From positions 1 to 9,942 of the forward strand of contig CAKPJE010000032.1 in assembly GCA_934162555.1 (NCBI GenBank): a stretch of 9,942 bases of DNA. Direction: 5' to 3'. The position numbers and the translations under genes are program-made. Positions 1-5,446 of the stretch are shown one piece after another. Within the stretch, counting starts at the first letter, position 1, and the number at the start of each line of letters is the position of its first letter. This DNA is from an uncultured Bacilli bacterium (GTDB taxonomy: Bacteria > Bacillota_I > Bacilli_A > RF39 > UBA660). Under the pieces are notes generated by a model, which did not search any database, had not been told where the DNA came from, and saw only the letters and a program-made list of their open reading frames with translations.

Positions 1-331
1 TTGTACTTTATTAAATTCATTAATAAAGGAATCTGTAAATGTAAGTGAGCCAAAAATAGTAGTTAATGTTTCTTCCAACTCAATAAATTTATCTTTTGAT
101 ATTGTAATAGAAATGGTATCATATACATTTAAATAACACATATCTATTTGTTACCATAATAAACATGTTCATAAACATAATATGGTTCCTAATCAAATAC
201 ATAAACAGTAAAAATACCTTTATCTTTGTTACCACCTCTAGTAATTAAAACAATACCTCCTATAACAGCAATAACAACAACTATAATTATAATAGAATTA
301 CTTTTTTAATATAATTTGTTTTTAATTTCAT
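1..331 (-). pseudogene. Broken gene for a small membrane-anchored protein, 3' end outside window
   Basis: Three reading frames join into one coherent protein. It starts at an ATG (331) with MKLKTNYIKK. After one missing A in the six-A run (302-307) it continues as a hydrophobic segment (SNSIIIIVVVIAVIGGIVLI) and a polar stretch with GNKDKG. An in-frame TAG lies at 189-191. A second shift, again explained by one lost A near 144-155, restores a frame containing DTISITISKDKFIELEE, open to the window edge. Upstream are a purine-rich AGAGAGGG, rather far (13 bases) from the ATG, and a perfect TATAAT at 360-365 with no good -35. The product would be a single-pass membrane protein with an outside domain. 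I do not recognise the family. Both shifts lie in A-runs, so sequencing error is possible for them, but the TAG argues for real decay. Confidence 0.6.
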
Positions 332-459
332 AATATTATATTTTCCCTCTCTAACTATTATTATAAGTTAAAAAACAAATTGAATAATAGTAATAAACTA
401 AAATCAGAAGTTTTTTTAAATAACAACATCAATAATATTTTTTATCAAACAAGCACATA

Positions 460-494
460 AAAAGAAACGCAAATATAAAAATTGCATTTCTTTT
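460..494 (-). terminator. Intrinsic terminator after the prealbumin-fold gene
   Basis: The arms 460-472 and 482-494 pair over 12 of 13 positions, with one C/A mismatch, around a 9-base loop. On the minus strand the second arm ends TTTCTTTT and is followed by TATG, giving a U-rich tail. It begins two bases after the stop codon of the 497-1039 gene and closes the surface-protein cluster on its left side. Confidence 0.7.
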
Positions 495-496
495 AA

Positions 497-1039
497 TTAT
501 CCTTCTAATTTTATCTCACCATCAATAATTGGTATATTAGGAAAACTAGCATCCATTAAAGTAAAGTTTCTAACTGGAGCCTCTGGATTTGTTACCTGAA
601 TAGTTTGCATTTCATTAATCATAACAATTGATTTGACACCATCATCAAATGTATGTGCACCATCGCTCGATATTTGTTTATAATATATTGCATTACTTCC
701 CGAAGCAGCAAATGGGACATTTTCAAAAACTGCATCTCCGTCACTATTCGTTGTAATTTCCTTTCCAACTACTGATCCCGTACTATCAGTTCTAATAAAT
801 TTTGCCCCAACAATTTGAATTCCTGTAGTTGCTTCGCCAGTATCAGTAACATGAAGTGTTAATGTTCCCTTAGCACTTATAGTAAAAGCATATGTTTCTT
901 TTCCATCTACAATAGTTATACTTTGAGGATTTAAAGTTGAACTATCATATCCTCCAACAACAGCAGTTGCATTATATGTTCCAGTAACAAGTTCAATGCT
1001 TCCCTTACCATTTGTTATGGGAATCGTATGTCTTGCCAT
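497..1039 (-). CDS. Two-domain prealbumin/CnaB-like surface protein (180 aa), no signal peptide
   Basis: The first domain (residues 5-57, from IPITNGKGSIELVTGTYN to AFTISAKG) and the second (58-150) both look like beta-sandwich modules. The second has the SpaA/CnaB pattern: GAKFIRTD at 78-85, then TTNSDGDAVFENVPFA at 96-111. In CnaB pilin domains such a lysine can form an isopeptide bond with a later Asn, with a Glu as catalyst. I cannot identify that Glu here, so crosslinking is open. The last 25 residues carry LMDASFPN, shared with the upstream gene's product. There is no signal peptide, membrane helix or LPXTG sorting motif. Its ATG lies inside the upstream gene (25-base overlap), with GGAGG 12 bases before it, so translational coupling is likely. 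It is visibly richer in G+C than its neighbours: 22 and 24 G/C in two sampled 60-base lines. Structural role inferred. Confidence 0.8.
   Translation of the reverse strand: MARHTIPITNGKGSIELVTGTYNATAVVGGYDSSTLNPQSITIVDGKETYAFTISAKGTLTLHVTDTGEATTGIQIVGAKFIRTDSTGSVVGKEITTNSDGDAVFENVPFAASGSNAIYYKQISSDGAHTFDDGVKSIVMINEMQTIQVTNPEAPVRNFTLMDASFPNIPIIDGEIKLEG
547..560. repeat. 14-base exact repeat, partner at 1080-1093
   Basis: TAGCATCCATTAAA occurs at 547-560 and again at 1080-1093. In both places it lies in the same reading frame near the 3' end of a gene and encodes the LMDA core of a shared C-terminal motif. This points to duplication of the tail of these two adjacent genes, or exchange between them. 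Confidence 0.65.
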
Positions 1040-1377
1040 ATTGTCATCTTACCTCCTTCTATTTTTAGATTTGGATAATTAGCATCCATTAAACATAATG
1101 TAACAAGATGTTTTCTGACATTTCTTTTATTACTAATATTTATAGAATATACATTGTTTGTTTTTGCAATCATAGGTATTTTAATAATTGCCAAATTAGA
1201 ATATACAATTAACCTATATACTTCATCATCACATATTGGTATTTTAATTTTTCCAAAACAATCAGTCATTCCATCAAAAACAATCTTATTACATTTATTT
1301 ACTAATTTAATTCTTAAATTGTTTAAAGCTATATTCTTATCATTACAAAGATTAATATAAATATAATTTCTCATCAT
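1015..1377 (-). CDS. Small cysteine-rich beta-sandwich protein (120 aa) with shared LMDA tail
   Basis: No named family recognised. Residues 3-60 alternate hydrophobic and polar residues (YIYINLCND, then LRIKLVNKC) and contain FDGMTDCFGKIKIPI, the 'Td..Gk..i' turn typical of carboxypeptidase-regulatory or CnaB-like prealbumin folds. Residues 94-103 (LCLMDANYPN) match LMDASFPN in the next protein, so the two share a C-terminal module. It has five cysteines (11, 29, 40, 49, 95), many for its size, and no signal peptide or membrane helix. Two ATGs in tandem (1377, 1374) follow GGGGTG; the second gives the better spacing. The strong AAGGAGGT near the 3' end serves the downstream gene, whose start it overlaps by 25 bases. 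A sigma-K-like box lies just upstream. Role as a spore-surface component is inferred from context only. Confidence 0.7.
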   Translation of the reverse strand: MMRNYIYINLCNDKNIALNNLRIKLVNKCNKIVFDGMTDCFGKIKIPICDDEVYRLIVYSNLAIIKIPMIAKTNNVYSINISNKRNVRKHLVTLCLMDANYPNLKIEGGKMTIWQDIRFP

Positions 1378-1396
1378 ATTTCACCCCATTACAATA

Positions 1397-1424
1397 TATT
1401 TTATGAATCAATGTGTATTCCTGT
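1397..1424 (-). promoter_or_regulatory. Sigma-K-like promoter for the two small beta-sandwich genes
   Basis: CATAAAATA (1397-1405) matches the known sigma-K -10 pattern CATANNNTA exactly, and ACA at 1422-1424 supplies the AC-type -35 with 17 bases between AC and CATA. The box is only about 20 bases from the start codon, so the leader would be very short and the transcript would begin almost at the ribosome binding site. It overlaps no coding sequence. Assigned by pattern only. Confidence 0.4.
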
Positions 1425-1431
1425 AAAGGCA

Positions 1432-3285
1432 CTATTCCTCAATACTCCAAATAATAGTAGTAGAATAATCTTCATTCTCTAGCAAATTCTTACTAGGTTT
1501 TAAAAACAATCCCTTCTCAGGTGAAAATGTAACATTACTAACAGATATATTTTCTCCATTATTATCCGATTCATATATTAACACTTTATCAGTTTTTAAA
1601 AGCACCTCTTCATTATTAAATTTTTTAAAAAGCAATGAATTAATCAATACTTTACCACGTTCATCTATCATTGGATTAGTATAGTTAATATATAATTTCC
1701 AATTGCTACTATTTTTTCTACTATCAACTACAGTTATAACTGTTGCATTTTTTTTAGATAAAATAATAGGATTTACCGAAGATGGTACCATATTAAAAGT
1801 TATATTATCAGATACTTTTAATAAAGTTAATTCTCCCATAAAAGGCGCTATCACATTTCTTTCAGTAAAGATGCCATTTAAACAAGAAATAATTTTAACT
1901 CTTGTATTATCCGAAATAGTGGAATCAATATTTACCTCAAATAATCCATTTTCATCTGCCGATACAGAAGTATTTTGATTATCATATTCAATTTTAACAC
2001 TCGCATACGGTATCGTATGTCCTGAAATAGCATCTACTGTATTTGTTATTGGGTGAACATTTATTTTTAGTAGCCCTAATGTTAATATTTTTTTATCTTG
2101 AAATGAAAAATTTGCTATATCAGATAAAAAATTTAATTCAGCACTCGTAAAATTATGTGAGGTAATTCTAGTAGTATCTTTATTTAACACACCATTTATT
2201 TCAGCTAGTGTGTTTTCTTTATACCAATAAAATGCCGGTGTATCATCAATCGAACATGCCAAATTATAATCAAGAGCATATACCCACATATTAATTCGTG
2301 TAAACTTAAAAATAAAATTAACAGGATTATTAGTATATACAACATTAGCATTTTTAGTATAAATGTTTACATACTTAGGATTATCCAATACAAATTTTTG
2401 ATTTGTACCTTTAAAATATATATTATAATTATCAGAAGGTGTATTCATATATGTATTTAATATTGAAACACTAGCCCCTTCCTTCACTATAAAATCTCCA
2501 AACACACTCCACATAGGAACTCTTTGATGATTCTTCTCAATAAAAGTAAAATTAGACAGTTCCTCAATCAAAACATTTTTGGCACCATGAGTTGTTGTTT
2601 TGGCAAAACCATTACCAGTTGTTAAAAGAAATTCTGCCCCATGACCTACTATTAAATCTAATTTATTAGTTCCATTCATGAATTCTTTATCTGTTGTAAT
2701 ACTCACCCTACTATTTGGCATAATTTTGACTGAAGATGGTATAACATCATTTAAGAAAAAAATTGTATTAGTACTTGAACTACTAGTTATTGTAGAAATA
2801 CCACCTATTATAATATTATTTGAATCACAGACTCTTTGTGCAGAAACATTATTAGTATCTTTTACTTCCACAATAGAATCTACAATTTTAGTTGTTCCAT
2901 AATAATTCTGTGAAAGTTCTATTCCGGTAAAATTTACATTTTTATACTCTATAACTACATCAGAATATTTTGGATGAGATGGTACATAAATAACACCATA
3001 TCCGTGTGAAGAAACTATATTCATATTTTTCAATATAATTTTTTTATTATTTGTGCCAATCTTTATAACATCCTCCTCTAAATTTAAATTATTTGTATAA
3101 GTATATTTTATATTATTATATGTACCATCTATTGTTATATTATTTTTATTATTAATAGTAAAGCCACTAGTCATAGTAATATCATTTCCTAAATAAATAT
3201 AATTATAATCATTATCTTCACACATCACTTGTTTTAATTCCTCATCATTTTTAACAATAACTGTATTATTATCTATAACTTGAAT
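1432..3285 (-). CDS. Beta-helix / Ig-like / WxL-like surface protein (about 617 aa), probable ATT start
   Basis: Numbering is from the proposed ATT start. Residues 1 to about 315 are Asn/Thr/Ile-rich with repeating short strands (for example NNITIDGTYNN), typical of a right-handed parallel beta-helix of the pectin-lyase-like fold. Residues about 406-479 hold a bacterial Ig-like module (SGHTIPYASVKIEYD, then SADENGLFEVNI). The C-terminal part, from about 497, has SNWKLYINY and ends DYSTTIIWSIEE. The two Trp-x-Leu/Ile motifs (Trp529, Trp614) resemble WxL domains, which bind peptidoglycan in other Bacillota. There is no signal peptide, which is odd for such a protein. The first ordinary starts are GTG (3228) and ATG (3225), but 19 sense codons upstream continue the protein sensibly (VIVKNDEELKQ) back to an ATT six bases after AAGAAGGGG. 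Its stop is followed by the promoter of the next gene. No catalytic residues recognised; a structural or adhesive role is likely. Confidence 0.75.
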   Translation of the reverse strand: MQVIDNNTVIVKNDEELKQVMCEDNDYNYIYLGNDITMTSGFTINNKNNITIDGTYNNIKYTYTNNLNLEEDVIKIGTNNKKIILKNMNIVSSHGYGVIYVPSHPKYSDVVIEYKNVNFTGIELSQNYYGTTKIVDSIVEVKDTNNVSAQRVCDSNNIIIGGISTITSSSSTNTIFFLNDVIPSSVKIMPNSRVSITTDKEFMNGTNKLDLIVGHGAEFLLTTGNGFAKTTTHGAKNVLIEELSNFTFIEKNHQRVPMWSVFGDFIVKEGASVSILNTYMNTPSDNYNIYFKGTNQKFVLDNPKYVNIYTKNANVVYTNNPVNFIFKFTRINMWVYALDYNLACSIDDTPAFYWYKENTLAEINGVLNKDTTRITSHNFTSAELNFLSDIANFSFQDKKILTLGLLKINVHPITNTVDAISGHTIPYASVKIEYDNQNTSVSADENGLFEVNIDSTISDNTRVKIISCLNGIFTERNVIAPFMGELTLLKVSDNITFNMVPSSVNPIILSKKNATVITVVDSRKNSSNWKLYINYTNPMIDERGKVLINSLLFKKFNNEEVLLKTDKVLIYESDNNGENISVSNVTFSPEKGLFLKPSKNLLENEDYSTTIIWSIEE

Positions 3286-3291
3286 AATTAT

Positions 3292-3300
3292 CCCCTTCTT
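3292..3300 (-). promoter_or_regulatory. Ribosome binding site pointing to an ATT start codon
   Basis: AAGAAGGGG is followed by ATAATT and then ATT CAA GTT in the reading frame of the beta-helix protein. Spacing is ideal for a start at 3285, but no ATG, GTG or TTG is present there. An ATG at 3304 lies before this site and is in another frame; it ends after 11 codons. Confidence 0.55.
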
Positions 3301-3306
3301 TCATAA

Positions 3307-3332
3307 TAATTTATGAAAAAAATGAGAAATGA
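3307..3332 (-). promoter_or_regulatory. Sigma-K-like promoter for the beta-helix gene
   Basis: CATAAATTA (3307-3315) is an exact CATANNNTA match. The -35 is weaker: TCA at 3330-3332 where AC(A) would be expected, keeping the C. It lies between the terminator of the collagen-like gene and the ribosome binding site, where a promoter for this gene must sit. Its geometry (box, about 10 bases, then GGGG) resembles that of the 1397-1405 box. It also forms part of a short inverted repeat (TCATAA/TTATGA, 3301-3316). Confidence 0.35.
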
Positions 3333-3342
3333 AATAATTAAA

Positions 3343-3371
3343 AAGAATAGAATTTATTATTTTCTATTCTT
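3343..3371 (-). terminator. Intrinsic terminator after the collagen-like gene
   Basis: The arms 3343-3352 and 3362-3371 form a perfect 10-base-pair stem (AAGAATAGAA on the plus strand) with a 9-base loop. The minus-strand transcript continues CTTTTTAATTATTT, a U-rich tail. It lies 18 bases past the stop codon of the collagen-like gene and separates it from the beta-helix gene. Confidence 0.75.
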
Positions 3372-3389
3372 AAGTTAATATCATCCCAC

Positions 3390-4514
3390 CTAATGTATTT
3401 TTGTTACACTTAACATCGCATTAGTGCTTCCATTAAATTTCATATTCACAGTTTTTGATGTTTTTACATTTAATGTTAAAAGATCATTAGGTTGCAACGA
3501 AACAATAGTAGAGCCACTTATACTATTAATAATTTGAGCACTAAATTCACTAGTTGCACTAGTAGCAGGCTGCAATATATCATTTGCCCTAACAGACATA
3601 GTAATTGAACATTCCTCATTTGAAGCACCACATAATAAATATGATACTAAATATACTCCGTTTTCTTTAATCATAATAGAATTATTATCAGGATATTCAG
3701 TAAAAAATGACGCTCCCTTTTCAGGAAGTGGTATTATTGTATCTACCCCCTGTTGTAAAGTAAGCTGTGTATCTGTCATTGAATATCTAATTCCATAAGA
3801 GGAAACAAATTCTTTTCCTGGTGGACCTGCTGGACCCTGTGGTCCTCTATCTCCCCTTTCACCTTTAGGAATTGAAAAAGCTAAATGATGAACCCAATTT
3901 TCAAATGTATCCATAACAGTAGCATCTTCCCCAGGCTCTAAAGTCGTTGTTTCATCAATTGCAATATGTTCAGTTCTACCTATTTCTCCAGGTAAACCTC
4001 TTGGTCCAACATCACCCTGTTCACCCTTTTCACCTTTTGGTATTTTAAAATCTAAAACTACATCAACAGGTGTTCCAACATTTATGACCAAGGCTTCTTC
4101 ATTTGCTCCAACAGTTTCAATATTTCCAATCTGAATAGTTGAAGGCCCAGGATCTCCTTTTTCACCCTTTATTCCTTGCGGGCCTATATCTCCTTTTTCA
4201 CCTTTTGGACCTGGAATTCCTTGAGGGCCAACTTTCCCTTCTACTCCTTGTTCACCTTTGGGAATCTTAAATTTCAAAATAACATCTTCTTTTGTTCCAA
4301 TATTTTCTACCATAGCATTTTCAAAAGGTTCTACTGTTTCTGTAATCCCAACATCAATACTTGCAGGCCCTGGAACTCCCCTTTCTCCCTTAGGACCAAC
4401 ATCTCCTTTTTTTCCCCGTGGACCAGTCGGTCCCTGCACATAACATAATTTGTATTTTTTTCTTTCTTCATCAATACTTTTACGTATCTGCTCATAATCA
4501 TTACAATTATACAT
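3390..4514 (-). CDS. Collagen-like protein with BclA/C1q-type C-terminal domain (374 aa)
   Basis: Four Gly-X-Y blocks (residues 28-50, 87-124, 161-179, 218-233) of about 8, 13, 7 and 6 triplets, rich in GPK, GEK and GPQG, predict collagen triple helices. They are split by three related modules of about 37 residues (51-86, 125-160, 180-217), each ending FKIPKG or FSIPKG. Residues 234-374 look like the trimerising jelly-roll domain of Bacillus BclA and C1q/TNF proteins (IMIKENGVYLVSYLL, then GSTIVSLQPNDLL). The N-terminus (MYNCNDYEQI) is short, charged and carries two cysteines (4, 24), with no signal peptide. BclA-type proteins form the hair-like nap of the exosporium; some are likewise made without a secretion signal in the mother cell. 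AAAGGAGG eight bases before ATG decides the start. It forms its own unit, with a sigma-K-like promoter upstream and a terminator downstream. Spore-surface location is inferred. Confidence 0.88.
   Translation of the reverse strand: MYNCNDYEQIRKSIDEERKKYKLCYVQGPTGPRGKKGDVGPKGERGVPGPASIDVGITETVEPFENAMVENIGTKEDVILKFKIPKGEQGVEGKVGPQGIPGPKGEKGDIGPQGIKGEKGDPGPSTIQIGNIETVGANEEALVINVGTPVDVVLDFKIPKGEKGEQGDVGPRGLPGEIGRTEHIAIDETTTLEPGEDATVMDTFENWVHHLAFSIPKGERGDRGPQGPAGPPGKEFVSSYGIRYSMTDTQLTLQQGVDTIIPLPEKGASFFTEYPDNNSIMIKENGVYLVSYLLCGASNEECSITMSVRANDILQPATSATSEFSAQIINSISGSTIVSLQPNDLLTLNVKTSKTVNMKFNGSTNAMLSVTKIH
3864..4364 (-). repeat. Three diverged 37-residue modules interrupting the collagen helix
   Basis: The modules lie at 4257-4364, 4035-4142 and 3864-3977. 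The first two share a plan: short strand, ITETV or IETVG, then A-V-N-GT, then DVILKFKIPKG or DVVLDFKIPKG. The third is more diverged (DETTTLEPGEDATV, then LAFSIPKG). Each begins after a Gly-Pro-type block and hands back to the next with IPKG. They look like repeated small beta modules that break the helix into rods and knobs. Confidence 0.75.
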
Positions 4515-4566
4515 TACACATTCCTCCTTTAATTTTTTAGAATTTCATACCTCAATTCTTATATTC

Positions 4567-4593
4567 TATTTTATGAAGTATTAGAAAAAATGT
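4567..4593 (-). promoter_or_regulatory. Sigma-K-like promoter for the collagen-like gene
   Basis: CATAAAATA (4567-4575) matches CATANNNTA exactly and is the same 9-mer as at 1397-1405. ACA at 4591-4593 gives an AC-type -35, 16 bases between AC and CATA. The implied leader is about 45 bases and includes the strong AAAGGAGG. In Bacillus, exosporium collagen genes are sigma-K dependent, which fits. No good sigma-A pair is evident between here and the terminator at 4689. Confidence 0.5.
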
Positions 4594-4688
4594 ATAATGA
4601 ATATGTAATATTTAAAACAAAAGCAAAAATAAATCTTCTCCACAAATTTAAATTCCGATAGTCCTACTGTATTTTTTTTAAAACATAA

Positions 4689-4721
4689 AAAAAAGATTTC
4701 TACTAGTTAAAAATCTTTTTT
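4689..4721. terminator. AT-rich intrinsic terminator, potentially bidirectional
   Basis: The arms 4689-4699 and 4711-4721 form a perfect 11-base-pair stem (AAAAAAGATTT on the plus strand) around an 11-base loop. Read on the minus strand it ends in a run of T (4687-4694), well placed 15 bases after the stop of the 53-residue gene. Read on the plus strand it also ends in six T. With only one G-C pair the stem is weak, so efficiency is uncertain. Confidence 0.65.
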
Positions 4722-4735
4722 ATACAAAAACACAA

Positions 4736-4897
4736 TTAATACACAAAATTCTTAAGTATAACATAATTAGCAGTAACTGCATTCATACTAAGACAAAATA
4801 ATAAATCTATAGTTTTAAAGTCAAGTACCATCATAACTAAGAAGAAAAACATACACAAGCCATAAACATACATCACTTTATTAACATTTTTAAACAT
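4736..4897 (-). CDS. Small two-helix membrane protein (53 aa), unknown function
   Basis: ATG at 4897 follows GTGGAG by a normal spacing (GGAG, then AAAAT). The product has a short basic N-terminus (MFKNVNKVMY), a first hydrophobic helix at about 8-25 (GLCMFFFLVMMVL), a DFK turn and a second helix at about 30-47 (IDLLFCLSMNAVTANYVIL), and ends KNFVY. This is a hairpin inner-membrane miniprotein. I know no family match. It stands as its own unit with a plausible sigma-A-like promoter upstream and an intrinsic terminator 15 bases downstream, the main reason to believe the gene is real. It lies between the dUTPase gene and the collagen-like gene and could also be reached by read-through from the dut operon, for which I see no strong terminator. 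Confidence 0.6.
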   Translation of the reverse strand: MFKNVNKVMYVYGLCMFFFLVMMVLDFKTIDLLFCLSMNAVTANYVILKNFVY

Positions 4898-4919
4898 ATT
4901 TTCTCCACTCACCACTATT

Positions 4920-4949
4920 AGTTTACCACATAATCATATGAATAAACAA
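4920..4949 (-). promoter_or_regulatory. Sigma-A-like extended -10 promoter for the 53-aa gene
   Basis: TTGTTT (4944-4949) as -35, an 18-base spacer and TAAACT (4920-4925) as -10, preceded directly by TGG, which makes an extended -10. The start of transcription would fall about 15 bases before the ribosome binding site. It lies just after the dUTPase stop codon. Confidence 0.5.
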
Positions 4950-4977
4950 TATTAAATATCTGTCATTTTACGACATT

Positions 4978-5442
4978 TTACATTAAAGTACTACCAATTC
5001 CACCATTTCTTGTACCAAATGAATTATCATTATCACAAACTAAATAATTCATAAATACTCCTTGAGCAAAACGAGTTCCTTTCTTTATCTCGAAATCACT
5101 ATCAGAAGTATTTTCAATAACAAAAATTATATTTCCTTCATTATCAGGATTATTATAGTAATCAGAATCAATAACACCTACATTATTTTTTAAAACTAAT
5201 CCATATTTTATAGCATAACTACTTCTAATATATAAATATAAAACATCTCTTTCTTCCATAGAAGCCTTAACACATGTAGGAATTTTTATACATTCTCCCT
5301 TTTTAATAATAAAATCAGAAGGTGCGAAAAAATCATACCCAGCACTTCTTTTTGTACTCCTAGAAGGTAAATTAAAATCATATAAAGACTCATCATAATA
5401 TTTTTTAAACTCATCTAAACTTACCTTTTCAAAACATCTCAT
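4978..5442 (-). CDS. dut: Trimeric deoxyuridine triphosphate nucleotidohydrolase (dUTPase), 154 aa
   Basis: Hydrolyses dUTP to dUMP and pyrophosphate, keeping uracil out of DNA and supplying dUMP for dTTP synthesis in the cytoplasm. The five motifs of the trimeric family are in order: SAGYDFFA (33-40), IRSSYAIK (72-79), VGVIDSDYYNNPDNEGNI (88-105, with the uracil-contacting Asp92 and Tyr95), GTRFAQ (122-127) and RNGGIGST (145-152). In motif V the Phe that usually stacks over uracil is Ile149, and motif III carries an insertion (NNPDNE) known from some dUTPases of Bacillota and their phages. Length fits the family. ATG at 5442 follows GAGGAG lying in the last codons of spoVT; the gap is four bases, so the two are probably co-translated. 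Activity is likely but the Ile substitution leaves slight doubt. Confidence 0.85.
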   Translation of the reverse strand: MRCFEKVSLDEFKKYYDESLYDFNLPSRSTKRSAGYDFFAPSDFIIKKGECIKIPTCVKASMEERDVLYLYIRSSYAIKYGLVLKNNVGVIDSDYYNNPDNEGNIIFVIENTSDSDFEIKKGTRFAQGVFMNYLVCDNDNSFGTRNGGIGSTLM

Positions 5443-5446
5443 AACA

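Noticed and set aside
360..388. TATAAT at 360-365 as a sigma-A promoter for the broken membrane-protein gene
   Set aside because: The -10 is perfect but the sequence at -35 (ATTATT at 17 bases) is poor; mentioned only in the pseudogene entry.
1703..1978. Plus-strand open frames opposite the beta-helix gene (also 2678-2902 and 1154-1360)
   Set aside because: No ribosome binding sites and compositions typical of antisense shadows of Asn/Ile-rich genes.
3301..3316. Inverted repeat TCATAA/TTATGA as an operator
   Set aside because: Only six bases per arm in AT-rich sequence, and it coincides with the CATAAATTA box, which already explains half of it.
3834..4440. Short repeated GGNCC-rich words as a CRISPR array or tandem DNA repeat
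   Set aside because: They are codons of Gly-Pro-X triplets in the collagen-like gene; spacing follows the protein repeat, not a direct-repeat/spacer pattern.
4176..4448. Open frames on the plus strand opposite the collagen-like gene
   Set aside because: They mirror the low-complexity Gly-X-Y codons, have no ribosome binding site and show no recognisable protein.
4961..4976. Hairpin TGTCGT-AAA-ATGACA just after the dUTPase stop as a terminator
   Set aside because: Six pairs including one G-T pair and no run of T after it; transcription could well read through into the small gene.
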